Below are positions 53,441-64,000 of a stretch of DNA of 64,000 nucleotides, in pieces. The translations under genes and the position numbers were made by a program. The stretch's first letter is position 1. Each line of letters opens with the position of its first letter. Source of the stretch: Pohlia nutans (lineage: Eukaryota; Streptophyta; Bryopsida; Bryales; Mniaceae); NCBI GenBank assembly GCA_022496805.1, contig CM040088.1:12245001-12309000 (forward strand). The letters are read 5' to 3'. Below the pieces are notes generated by a model that was not told where the DNA came from, made no database searches, and saw nothing but the letters and a program-made list of their open reading frames with translations.

Positions 53441-56030
53441 TTGTGATTTTTTCTCCTATTTCTTTGTCTAAGTGTAGCATTTTAGGTGATTAGGCGTTTT
53501 GGTGCTTTGCAAGCAAGTTCCATTTGGTTTTGTTTGCCTTTTGTGTGGTTCCTAATTTTTCTGGGTAATTTTAGCTACGTAGCATTTTTTAACCATTTAA
53601 TTGTGGGTTTTTGAGTGTTTGTTCTATTTGGTCTATTATTCTAGAAAGAGTAGTTTTAGAATGCCTTTGTAGAATTTGGACTCTCCGCTATGAGAAGAGT
53701 CCAAGTTCTAGTTTTTGGAAGAAATGATAACTCCCGGTTAACTAGTAGTGTAGAGTAGTTTAGGCAAAGTGAGTGTCATGGATGAATGTGGCCGTGGTGG
53801 ATGAAATTGGATGAGGATGTAATCTCACCTCTTTGTCTAGGTAGTCTCTTCCCTCTCTGTTTTTTCCGGTTAGTTGTTAGCGGATTTTTAAAACGGGAAG
53901 ACAGGGCGGAGCCGCGGAGCCCTACGTGTGTGGGGAGAGGGTAGTGAAATTTTGGGTAGTGAAAAAGATTGTTGGATAGTTATGGAGTAGTCTTAGATCG
54001 AAGGTGGGGGACGGAGCAAAAGATCTGTGGAGCCGGGGTCAAGCGGAGACCAAACACGAGAGTGCGGCCATCGACCTGATCAAGGGACCCTGACCCCTTG
54101 CCAAGTTGCAGGATTGGGAGGCAAGTTGAGTACCGGCGTGCGGCATTGAAGGCGATCAGGGAGACGGTTTCTTGGAGAAGAGGCAAATCCAACAGCGGCC
54201 GACAGAGAAGCTGAAGACCCCGGCATCTCGAAGGTGACTGCATCGACACCGACGGAAGGCACAACGGCATCGCGCGGCGCTGGCAGATCGGAAGTTTCCA
54301 CTGCGACCACGGTAGGTCTGCAGTTTCCACTGCGATCACGGAGTTTCCACTGCAAGCGAGAGTGTTCACAGTGGAGGAGCAATCAACAGCAGAGGAACGA
54401 AGACGCGGCAACAAAATGGATACTCGGAGGCGGCGGAATCAAGATCAAATCGGGATCAGACATAGAGCACGCGTCACGGAGATCCAAGCACGGCGGTCGC
54501 AGGAGCCAGGCAGAGAATCTGGGTGGAAGAAGGTGCTAGGTCCCAGCTTCAAAGATAGAGCACTCACTGGTATCATCAAGGTTGACAGAGTTGCAGGGAA
54601 GTCTGCAGTAACGCGGGCATTTGCAAAGTACCCCTCAAATTCCTCATTCTGAACAAGATTGTGCCGGAGCTGGTGGTAGAGAACCAGCGGACCCAAGGCC
54701 CAGGCACCGGCGATCGCACTGGGGAGACAAGGTTGTGACAACGATCAAGGCCACGATCATCGTTGCTTGCGGCAGTTGTTGCGTTGAGCTCCCCTGTCAC
54801 CCTCCGTGTGATATTACGGAGGGTAGACATGGTGATATTACAGAGGGAGCGCATTTATACCCCTCCTCTCTCCAATTTGGTACTTTGTTGGATTTGTAAT
54901 ACTTATTGAGGGTTAGAGCGAGTAGTAAGAGCTTGTGTAAGTATAAGTTGGTGATTGTAATCACCTATGTTGATGTGTTTACCACTTGGGATTTTTTTAA
55001 GTAATTGTTGTGGATGATGATTGGAAGTTGCTTTCTTGGGATCTTGTGTGGTGTTGTGGAATTTTGGCCCGGTGAGTGGTGTAGTGCAGGAGCGCTGCCC
55101 AATTTTCACCGGGCCAACTCATACTTAGAAAGAAAAATAGGAGTGAAAATTAGGTTTTTGGGCACGACGCGGAAGCGTTGCCCAAAATTCCTCCAAGCTC
55201 CTTGCATTTCCATGATTGTATGAGGCAATGGTGAATTTAGCTTGTTGTAGGACTTGTGGCTCAAAGTAATTCCAAATTGTGGAATTTTGATGCCTATTTT
55301 GAGCCATACTAGCATGCTGTAATTTTTGGATTAGTGTGATTTATTGGCATTTAGAGGTGGCAATTGCCCAAATCAACCCCAATTTTGAGTACCAAAGTAC
55401 TTGGAAAGAATTGGGGTGAACTGGGGCAATTTTCATGCCTTTAGGCCCTTTTTTAAGTAATTTAGTGTGCTGCCATTTTAGGGAAAGGAGCAATTTCCCT
55501 CCCCTTGCCTAATTCTACTCTCAAAACTAAACCCCATTTGGTGTATTTAATACCCATGGGGAATTAATGGGAATGAAGGCAATTTTGGCCTTTTTAGAGT
55601 GATTTCTAGGCTCATCTTTGTGCTGCCATTTTGGATAGAGGTGCAAACTCCCTCTATCTAACCATTTTTACCATTAAACTAACCTCACTTTTGAGTATGT
55701 GGTATCTATGAGTAAGTGATGTGGATTTGAGGTCATTTTGGTGTCTTTGGAAAGTTTTTGGCTTGGTTTTTTGTGCTGCCATTGCGGGTTGGAAGTGAAT
55801 TTTCACCCATTTGCCCTCATTTGTGCTCCATTAGGCTCTCATTAGGGGTACTAGAATTGTGTGAGGTTTTAGGTATAGTTTTATGGAGTATGGTGCTTCT
55901 AAGACCTCGATCTGTTGTCCCTTTGTGTGCTGCCATTTTTTGCACACCTCCCAATTGTCCAATTTTGCATCATTTTCCCATTATTGTATTTGATCGACTC
56001 ATCTCACCTACCTTACCTAAAGGAGTCCAT
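53441..56030. other. Unassigned 2.6-kb insertion in Copia 3
   Basis: The block separates the Copia RT from RNase H. It has three zones: AT-rich (53441-53870), a GC-rich zone (about 53900-54860) with long but unrecognized frames on both strands, and a tandem repeat of about 154 bp (55060-56010). No LTR, TIR or known domain was found, so its nature is open. It could be a non-coding retroelement. Confidence 0.5.
55060..56010 (+). repeat. Tandem repeat, 154-bp period, variable hairpins
   Basis: The landmark GTGCTGCCATTTT recurs at 55466, 55620, 55773 and 55927, with worn earlier units near 55313 and 55159: spacings 153-154 bp. Most units contain an inverted repeat after the landmark, but its sequence changes between units (for example GATAGAGG/CCTCTATC-like, GTGAA/TTCAC, TTGGGCA/TGCCCAA, GGCCCGGTGA/TCACCGGGCC). 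Confidence 0.7.
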
Positions 56031-56191
56031 TGCTTGGCATTATTTTACCTCACCCCTCGGCCGGCTATATGATGCGTTGACCGGGCAACCGATCAAAGTA
56101 CTCATAAGCGTGATGAGAAATCTCACCTTGTTGGCTACAGTGATTCCATTTGGGTTGGTAACTTGGATGCCCAAAAATCCACAGATGTTTA

Positions 56192-57031
56192 GGACGTTTG
56201 TACTTTGTATGGTACGGTCCACTAATTCCTCTTGGTGGACTAACTACATTTTGGTGCACATTTGTGCACTTTGAGCATTTTGTCTAAAAACTAACTTTCA
56301 AACCAATTTGAAAATTATGTAGCAATGATTCAATGAAAAATGAGTGAACCAACTTCTAGATTTATGTACATATTATCCAAAAAATAAAATTTTAGAATGT
56401 TAAAATTATTTTATGTTGAAGATTTTGAGTATCAAAACTCGCATTTTAATAACAGTTTTACCAATTTAAGATCAAACTTTGAATGTAAATATAGCTCAAG
56501 TTTGATTCTATATTAAAAAATCTGAAAAAAAGTCAATCTGCAGAATATCATTTTCAAGTACATTGAAAAAAAGAAATCCATCAAAAAAGTTTTTTAAAAT
56601 AGAGAAACAATTAATTCCTCCTAAAAATAACACATTTTAAAATTTGAAACTTTAATCAATTCAAAAAAAATTGAAAAGATTGGAGGATATTTTTCTTCAT
56701 ATATTTGAACACTGGAAAAATTCATAGCTCAAAAGTTCATCCACAACCCTACGTTCTCCTTCTCTTTTAGAATTTAGAGAGCATATTATGCACTATGATA
56801 ATGAATTAGTTTATCCTTTGAGGCTTTGATTCATCGTCCCTTAAAATATAATGCAGAATTTTTAATTTTCTATCAAAAGAAAATTCTTCTTTTATCGGTA
56901 CGATCCATCCTACCACTTTAGATTTCACAAAATATTTTTCTCTCTGAAATGGATTTTTCAAATTCTCAAAATCCTCAAAAGAATGCATATTAGGAACAAG
57001 AATTTTAGTAGACCGTATCATACAAACGCCC
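56192..57031. mobile_element. TTTA-type MITE, copy 2, 840 bp
   Basis: The ends GGACGTTTGTACTTTGTATG and its imperfect inverse (catacaaacgcc) continue inward with ggtacggtccacta / tagtagaccgtatc. TTTA flanks both sides (56188-56191, 57032-57035). The interior aligns with 31550-32364. No ORF. Confidence 0.8.
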
Positions 57032-57245
57032 TTTATCTGTTTTGTCTTGGCTCCATTGTTGTCACTTGGAGCAGTTGGAAACAACCCGTGATGTCTCTCA
57101 TCAAGGGAGGCGGAGTATCGGGCGTCGATGGAAGCTGCTAAAGAAGCCATTTGGTTGAAACGGCTTACTTTGGAAATTGGACTACGTTCTACTGACCCCA
57201 TTCCAATTTGGTGTGACAACCGGGGAGCGATTTTAACTTGTCTAA

Positions 57246-57707
57246 GGGCCTCTTTACACTAGAGACGAGAAGCCATGAGGAGAGAAATTTCAGCCAATGG
57301 GAGGCCTAGAAACCGAGAAGACCAAAGAATGTCACTTTACACTCGAAATTTTCAGTCGAAGGGACGGAAGGAGGAGAAAATGACATGGACAACACTTTTG
57401 TCCTTCGTGGCAACAAAAGTGCACATTTTCCAAGCCCTCCGGATTTTGCATCAAGCCCACCTCAAGAGGTGGGTCTAACGCAAAATCCGGGGGGCCGTTT
57501 GGCCAAAATTCTCACAACCAATCATTTTTATTTTTTAAGAAATATGTAAGAACTTTATTTTTTTAAATCAAAACTTTATTTTGTGGCCCCTTTTCACTTT
57601 ACACTATATCCAAAGGCCGTCAAGTTCAAAGGTTGGCTTCTCAAGAATGAGCCATGGCCCTTGTCAGGTTTTCTCCACGGCTTCTCGCCTCTAATGTAAA
57701 GAGGGCC
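57246..57707. mobile_element. Tourist-like MITE, GGGCCTCTTTACAC ends
   Basis: A 36-bp inverted repeat with few mismatches starts GGGCCTCTTTACACTAGAGA; TAA flanks both sides (57243-57245, 57708-57710). It interrupts the Copia RNase H between ILTCL and KNPELH. The end sequence resembles that of the element at 26867. Confidence 0.9.
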
Positions 57708-58381
57708 TAAAAATCCAGAACTTCATAGGAAGACAAAACACTTTGAAGCTCATTTTCATTTCTCCAAGCAAATGGTGGAAGCTAGAGAAATCAGACTTCA
57801 TGCAACACCAACAAATCTTCTGACCAAGCCTCTAGGCAGAACAAAATTTACTAGTTCTATATCCAAATTAGGCCTCACATATCGTTCCTCTTCTAACTAG
57901 GTCTTCTTTGTCATGGGAATGTGAATGTCGTTCCAAGGGGAGAATCAGAAGATGGAGCAACACTGATTAAGAAGAAAACAAAACGACATTTGAGTTATCC
58001 GAAAACAAAATTGCTTTTTAAACAGAGTTCAAATGGAGTTCTCTTCCTAAAATTATATTTTTTGACAATCATTGTTCATGAATAGTTTCCATGGTTGGGG
58101 CTCTTGGCCTGGGGGAGCGTGTGGGAACTCTCCTCTAGTATTGGGGTGGTCACGAGTTCCACACCTCGTGGTGGTGCAAGGCCTTGCTTTAAATTGTTCT
58201 CCAACTCACCATAGACTAATTTGCAGTCTTTTTGAACTCAAAGCAAGTTTAAGGTGAGTTGGAGGTTTCTTTCCACTTTGAGACACTCTTTTTGATTAAC
58301 TCTATTGAGTTTTTGCTCAAATTATCGATTACCGAGGCAAATTGTTCATACAAGACAAAGGCTCCACTTTATCTCCTCTTA

Positions 58382-58695
58382 GAGCAGCTCCACTGCAGCC
58401 CTCCTAGAGTCCTTCACACTCCAGAACTAGATGAAAAGTGCCAAGGGCCCTTCCAAAATGCCTCTTGACTCTCAATCCTAGCGTGTCAAGAAATGGCCCT
58501 TCAAATCACTATTTAGTTGAGTATATCCCCACATTCTACTTGTGATTGGTTCATTGACTATTTAATGTGCACTTTTGATGTGTGAGGGGCGTGTGAGGGG
58601 CGTGCAAGGGTGGGGGAGTGTAAGTGCAAAGGCTCTTCAAATGTAAATGAATAATTTCAGCGAGTCATCTCTAGCGTGTAGGAGTGGGGATGCTC
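58382..58695. mobile_element. Candidate Tourist-like MITE
   Basis: The ends GAGCAGCTCCACTGC and ggagtggggatgctc are inverted with mismatches, with TTA at the left. Its right end plus the following 135 bp are tandemly duplicated (next entry). Confidence 0.5.
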
Positions 58696-59210
58696 ACTTA
58701 CTAGTTTATTAATAACTTGCTCCATATGCATGAAGTGAAGACTTTATCTGGACAAGTCTCTAGATAGCATTTATCACAAATAGAATTGTCATTGCCGACA
58801 CTCAGCTGAAGAGGGGGTTTACTTTCTGTGTAGGAGTGGGGATGCTCTTACTAGTTTATTAACCCTTAAAGGTCCAAAGAGCCCTTTCCGACCAGTATTA
58901 TACACCAATATTCCACTGTATTTGGCATAGTTCCATACCTCCTATGGGCTTAAGATCAAAAGCAAAGTTGAAATTCACATCGGCATGATTTTAATGAGCT
59001 ATTGGGGTCTTTATTTGGAACTTTCTATTTACAACAAATATCAAATATACGTCAATGTATCTACTATCCCCATCAGCCCTTTAAGGGTTAATAACTTGTT
59101 CCATATGCATGACGTAAAGACTTTATCTCGACAAGTCTCTAAATAGCATTTATCACAAATAGAACTGTCATTGCCGACATCAGCTGAAGAGGGGGTTTAC
59201 TTTCCACCCA
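58676..59210 (+). repeat. Tandem duplication of about 155 bp, second unit holding a MITE
   Basis: The unit 'gtgtaggagtggggatgctc...ttactagtttattaataacttg...gaagagggggtttacttt' occurs at about 58676-58826 and again from 58827. The second unit is split by the TTAA-MITE at 58863-59087 and ends near 59205. Confidence 0.75.
58863..59087. mobile_element. TTAA-MITE copy 8, 225 bp
   Basis: Ends CCCTTAAAGGTCC and a worn inverse (agccctttaaggg) between TTAA flanks (58859-58862, 59088-59091). The first unit of the surrounding tandem duplication has the empty site (tttaTTAAtaactt) at about 58713. Confidence 0.85.
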
Positions 59211-59378
59211 ACTCTTTTATCAAGTCTCATATGAGAGGCAGGGTTTTTTTTCTCACACCATGGTGCCAGACTCCAATGTTGTGGCACAATCACAATGGTC
59301 TAAATCTGGAGAGACCACTCTCTATTGCATGCATGGAGCACTGCTACATTGCAACAAAAAAACCCTGGTGAGAGGGGG

Positions 59379-59557
59379 TGTTAGAATACTATATGGAATC
59401 ACTAGTAGCTCAGTAACTATAATTTAGTTAGATCTACCCTCACCATTTACTATTATGTTTTAGGACTACATGCTCGATACTTAATTGAGCCACCTTCAGT
59501 GGCTTATTGCATTCTATGCCCATTTCATTATGTTTTATATCAAACCATATTCTTTCA
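59379..59557 (+). repeat. 3' LTR of Copia 3
   Basis: It is the 179-bp LTR, TGTTAGAATACTAT to ATTCTTTCA, preceded by the purine tract ggtgagaggggg. Its length equals that of the LTR at 17137. Confidence 0.85.
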
Positions 59558-59562
59558 TTAGT

Positions 59563-62271
59563 TTGTCATGTGAAATCTTCTCATTGGTCTATTTGCTAGT
59601 CTATGCGGGCAATGCTTTTACAAGTAATGGGTTGATCAATGATTTATTTGGAGGGAGACTCTGAATACAACCACCCAGTTCAACCATCCAATTTAGGGCC
59701 CTCAAAACCACTCAAGCTAGTGACTGTATCTTCTCTTCTTAATCATTATGGACATGGCTTTCCTTATTTCCACATCCAAAATCTCTTTCGAACTTCATTT
59801 TAAACATGATTCTCTTTTTAATTTACTTTGGTTCTATTCTAAAGAAGTGTAGATGTCTTAAGTATATTCATTTTGGCATTCAAAAAAACCTCATTTGGTT
59901 CAATGGAGTAGAAGTTATAAGCAAGATTCTCCTTAAAATAAAGTGAGCTTGTGGAGTTTAGTACATTCTTTAAGGATTAATTGTACATCATGATTGCCTA
60001 ATCTATGCGTGAATGGCTAGTTACTATTTTCAGAATCTAATTGAGTGATGTTAATAGGGAACTACATGGTGAGGTCTCAATTTTTTGGATGACCTTCAGA
60101 GTTACTAGTAGAGATGCACTTAGGGCCCTATTGATGCCCTGACTCAAACTTCATAAATTTTAGCTTATAGGATTGGTCAAATTTGGTACATTAGGCCCAA
60201 TGGCTTTATACTAGGGCCTAACCCAAACTTCTTCTCATCCTATGTGGTGATCCACATAGCTCAAATTTGGAGCCAAAATTTTTGGTCGGTCCAAAGAAAT
60301 TGGGTCAAGGTTTTTTCTTGAACCTAATTCAACAACTCAAAATAATACACCTTGTTTTGATCACTATTAGATCTCACGCATCTCTACCATTCCTACAATC
60401 ATTGATCCTCAGTAAGTCAGTAGGCTTTGGACCAACAATCGAGATAGACCCTAATGTAAAGTGGGTCTTATTAGAGTCATTGCACTAGTGACACTGGTGT
60501 CTTTGTTTCCAAACCTTGTTTATTGTAGAAGGCTAGCCTAATTTTGTTCTTCCCTTTCAAGTTTTGTTCTTCCCTTTCAAGTCTAGTTCTAGCTCTAAAT
60601 CCAAACTCATTGACTAATGAGATTTTTGTTTTAGGATCTTATTTAGACACTCTGACAATGTTGATTGAGAAGGTTGGTTATTATAGATATCAAATCAACT
60701 TTGTTGTTTATATGTTTTTTCTTTGTGAAATTCAATTATTTAGTCTAGTATCCTACATTGTCTAAAATTTTCAGATTTATTACATCAATTTTCATGGTTA
60801 AAAATCCTTAAATGGTTGGAATTAGGTCCTACTACTTTACGAGTCCAAATTAAATTTTTGCTAGCCAAGTGGAGGTTGGCTGGTATCTAGTAGCAAAATA
60901 CTAGTCAAGGGCGGTTTGGGTGGCAAATAGTCTTTCAAAGTCAAATGGGGACTTCAATTTTTAGCAAGAAATTTGAAAATAACATACACCGGTACAATTG
61001 TTGTTACTTCACGTTATTTGTATCAAATTTGCCATAGTGTGCGAATCATATCTTCTATAGCTTATATAATAGGGTTCTTTTCCTAAAAGAGAGGACTGGT
61101 GTAGAAAGGGTTGGGTTGAGTTGAATTTGGATTGAGTGTTTTCTACTATACTCAATCCAACTCTAAAACACATAAATGAATTTGGTTTAATTTAGATCTG
61201 GCTAAGTTAAATAGTAGATGAGGCACTATTGAATGCAATGATGTAAATTTTCAATTAAGAGAAGGGGACTACATTTGAATTTTTTTTCAAAAGAGGAATC
61301 ATATGTGATTAAGGTTTTTTTTCAACAATTTGAATTACCCTATTTATTACATCCCTTAGTTGAAACTATTTTCAATCCAAAAAACATCTAAAATTTTCAA
61401 TCCATCCCATGTATGGCTCCTTCATAAATAAAGATATAGAGGTTTAGAGATATAGGGCAAAGCGAAGGTTGACTTCGATTGAGTTTGGGTTGAGTATTTT
61501 CAACCAAATCTAATCGAGAACCTAACCCAACCGAAGGCCATACAAGGAATTGGATAGACTTGAACAGTGGAGGGAGGAACCATTGAATACAATAGTGTAA
61601 ATTTTGAACATAGAGAGGACTAGAGGTATAATTGAGAATTTATCTTAAGAGGAAGACCACCACTAGGACTTTTTTTCAACATTTTAAAATTTTAAAATTT
61701 TCAACCCAATCCTTTTGCGACTTCTTCCAAAGAAAGAGACAATGCAGACACAGAATTTGCAGCACAAAGGAAAATATCAAAATAACAAATGTTAAAATTT
61801 TCCAATTGTAACAACATTTAAGGTTGTTTTACCAAAAATACCTTAAACAACACTACAATAGCAAGGTTCAACAAAACTACATTTTTTGGAAATAAAGGGT
61901 TTTTTAATGTAAATAATTAAATTATTATCAACCTAAAATCGGATATCAAATCAATTTTATCACTACAATTCATATATAGAATGAAATTGACATTAGACAA
62001 CTATATATAAATAGTGAATTAATTTAAGTGAAAATTGAGTTTCATTCTATTTTTGGATGCTTGTGGAATAAGCACCTAAAATTATTTATAAAGTTCAAAA
62101 TATTTAAAATAAACACTTAATTTTAGCACTTGATAAGTAAATACGTCTAAACAATCAATTATAAACCTTCAATCAATGATAGAATCTTATGGAAACTTGG
62201 CTTTTCTAATGCATTTTAAGCCAATGATTTGTGATTGATTGGATTACATAGCATTCATTACTATATAAAAT
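59563..62271. other. No gene seen; imperfect duplication at 61.1-61.7 kb
   Basis: This is AT-rich intergenic DNA. Two related stretches (about 61100-61340 and 61440-61690) share 'gggttgagt..tttcaac/ctca-tccaac', 'gagg-actac' and 'tttttttcaacaattt' blocks, suggesting an old duplication. Short frames at 60.3 and 60.6 kb have no family features. The last few hundred bp should include the 3' UTR of the OVATE gene. Confidence 0.4.
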
Positions 62272-63988
62272 TCAAGCAGGAAAGCTTTGGAGAAAATTAT
62301 AGTTGGATCTGATGTCACGGATGACCTTGTGGAGGACTTGGTGGTGCACTTTGGGATTTAAATCTAAATAATATTGAAATAACTCTTCCACTTCAGCATG
62401 TTGATTCTGCATTTAAACAATTTATTATCAAAATATTGTATAAATAACTTTATACAAGTTTATTACTCAAAGTAAAATTTAAAAATAATAGTACACTAAA
62501 GTAGAGTCAATACTACAGTATAATTACAAATAGTAAAATCACATAACTTGTAGGCCTTCTTCTTCAATCATAGTGACCATTGACAAACGAAAATCGGAAT
62601 AGGGGTCAGAAGAATGTTTAATGAGCACATTGGGATCATCTGCAGTTGTAGTAGCTGCTACTGTTTTTTCTTGATTTGTTGTCAATTGGCTACTTTGAGT
62701 TGGCAACAATTCATCCTCCTCACTTGAACATTTTTTACAATTGATGTTGTCCATCATCTCAACATCATGATGTAATACAGTTGTATCAACCAATTGTGCC
62801 TTGGAAGGAGTAGTACTCAACCAACGTGATTCTATAGTAGAATTTGTAGAATTTTTTTGTTTCACAAATCTTGAATTTTCACCTTCTAGTATTACAGAAT
62901 GTGTAGGATTCATATCTATGGACCGCGGGGCATTTGTATCGAAAAAACTTGTCATTTGATTTTCAACATAGGTTGTATTATTTTCCAAGTCACATGTATG
63001 TCGAGAATGATTCATCCAAGACTCATCCCCTAATCCTAGAGGACCCCTCATTTCATTTCTATTATCATGATTGAAATCAGTTGCTGCAATATTATAGCCA
63101 CCTCTTATTGTTGAAGGCCTTTGTTCATTCGTGTCAATTAGACTACCATCATGAGGTGCAGTGGCAAGCCTTTTACGTGGAGACACATCCCAAATAGGAG
63201 AAGATTTGGGATTATTAAACATTAATTTTGAGAACATATGTGGTGTTGTGCTTTTAGATGGAGACAAACGTTTGTCAGATTTGAATCCATTCAAAACTTT
63301 GTTGTAATCTGATATAGGTCGAATGAAGCTAGGCTTCTCTCGCTCAAGACCTGTTAATGAATCAACAACAAAAATGAAATATAGATCTTCAAATTCTAGT
63401 ATATTGGTACTTTGAATTAAGTTATTATAGGTATGTTCTATAATAAAACAACAGCCAATATGCATATTAAAAAAAAATCAAATGTCTAAATTTTTTTTAA
63501 TAATAAATACAATAAATACAATTTATAGAAGAAAAATATAGTATATGATTAACAGTGGTGTAGGACTTGAAGCTACCTTTGAAATTACCATGTATAGGTA
63601 CATGGTAAGGATTTTGGAAGTTGGAGGGTGAAAGATCACTGGTATGGGATTTGGAGTTGAGAGTAGAAATGGAAAAATCAATGTCAGAGGAGGTAGTCAC
63701 TTCATCACTTGTGGACCATCCACAATAAACAAAGGGGTTTAATCTCTCTAGTACATCAGCATCAGAAGTGGTATCCCTGGACATGCAGCAATTTATAATA
63801 TTATAATTGGATGAACTGGTAACAATTGGCTCATGGGTGGCATTACTACTTCCACTATGATAATTTCGTAGAGCTTGTTGTTTTGCAGGTCTAATACAAG
63901 GTTGAGGATCCTTGACAACGTCAGATATTTCGGAGTTTGAATTAGTCGTCACTTCTACTTGTCTATTTCTTGCCTCTGTCTCTATCAT
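62272..63988 (-). CDS. OVATE family protein (OFP), 3' three exons, 5' end at or beyond the window edge
   Basis: Exons on the minus strand: 63988-63577, 63350-62548 and 62406-62272, with GT/AG introns of 226 and 141 bp. Joined they give 449 codons plus stop from the Met at 63988, which lies in an open frame reaching the window edge, so the real start may be further out. The C-terminal OVATE domain is clear: SSDPYSDFRLSMVTMIEEEG in exon 2, then EEVELFQYYLDLNP-type sequence (NQHAEVEELFQYYLDLNP) and HHQVLHKVIRDI in exon 3, with an intron between GLQ and NQH. The rest is hydrophilic, Ser/Thr/Asn-rich and apparently disordered, as in most OFPs. OFPs are plant-specific nuclear or cytoplasmic proteins that bind TALE homeodomain and TRM proteins and act as transcriptional repressors and shape regulators. 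Angiosperm OFPs often lack introns, so the intron inside the domain is notable. Confidence 0.85.
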
Positions 63989-64000
63989 GTCCAGTTTGAA

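Larger units (their letters stand above)
56040..57900 (+). pseudogene. Copia 3 RNase H remnant, split by two MITEs
   Basis: The reading GYSDSIWVGNLDAQKSTDVY is followed by the TTTA-type element, then LFCLGSIVVTWSSWKQPV, EAAKEAIWLKRL, IWCDNRGAILTCL, the Tourist-like MITE, and KNPELHRKTKHFEAHFHFSK with NLLTKPLGRTKF. These are the standard Copia RNase H motifs. The host frame reads through each junction once the inserted DNA and one target copy are left out. Confidence 0.8.
45058..59557 (+). mobile_element. Copia 3, decayed and expanded by nested insertions
   Basis: The 5' LTR (45058-46405, itself interrupted twice) and 3' LTR (59379-59557, 179 bp) enclose, in Copia order, gag (46.6-48.2), integrase (51.0-51.5), RT (52.2-53.4) and RNase H (56.1-57.9). 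Flanks are ctagt (45053-45057) and ttagt (59558-59562), a probable 5-bp duplication with one change. A purine tract ggtgagaggggg precedes the 3' LTR. Insertions: 45158, 45755, 47318, 48245, about 53.4-56.0, 56192, 57246, and probably 58382 and 58863. All coding parts carry stops. Confidence 0.8.

Noticed and set aside
53900..54860. GC-rich frames on both strands as a real gene
   Set aside because: All frames are short, overlap on both strands, and show no family motif. The block sits inside a decayed Copia element.

Overview
The window reads as nuclear DNA of a land plant. It is AT-rich and gene-poor. It holds spliced plant genes (an OVATE-family gene), a plant-type kinase gene, a potato-inhibitor-I-type gene, and classic plant transposons: Ty1/Copia elements with an initiator-Met primer site, CACTA elements with CACTACTAG ends, Stowaway and Tourist-like MITEs. 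Which plant it is cannot be fixed from sequence alone. A non-seed plant is a guess.

From left to right. 0-4.5 kb: old MITEs, a small serine-protease-inhibitor gene (703-906), and the first copy (1459-3176) of an unassigned TIR family with CATCAGG ends. 4.57-14.16 kb: a dead Copia element (377-bp LTRs, target duplication AATCT) with two further CATCAGG elements inserted 134 bp apart in opposite orientation, giving a giant hairpin. 14.2-17.1 kb: MITEs. 17.1-26.8 kb: the 5' part of a second Copia element, split by a young 6.4-kb LTR element (443-bp LTRs differing at 2 sites, TSD TCAAC), a 1.8-kb CACTA element (TSD GAT) and a 220-bp TA-flanked MITE. The 6.4-kb element has gag and protease but no reverse transcriptase or integrase. 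26.8-36.3 kb: MITEs and unassigned DNA. 36.9-39.9 kb: a 440-codon kinase gene split by an apparently intact Tc1-like transposon (DD34E, 25-bp perfect TIRs, TA duplication); removing 1632 bp restores the kinase frame. 40-45 kb: MITEs and a TTGAC-rich stretch. 45.06-59.56 kb: a decayed Copia element (179-bp LTRs) inflated by at least six insertions. 59.6-62.3 kb: no gene seen. 62.27 kb to the right edge: an OVATE family protein gene on the minus strand with three visible exons.

The window is mainly a record of nested insertions. Repeated copies inside it supply empty sites, so several target duplications can be read directly. The observations I would follow first are the DD34E Tc1 element in a plant gene, the TTAA-targeting MITE family with eight copies, the CATCAGG family with an apparent 2-bp duplication, and an internal module (pol-III-like boxes plus a tandem repeat of about 168 bp) that occurs in two unrelated transposon types.
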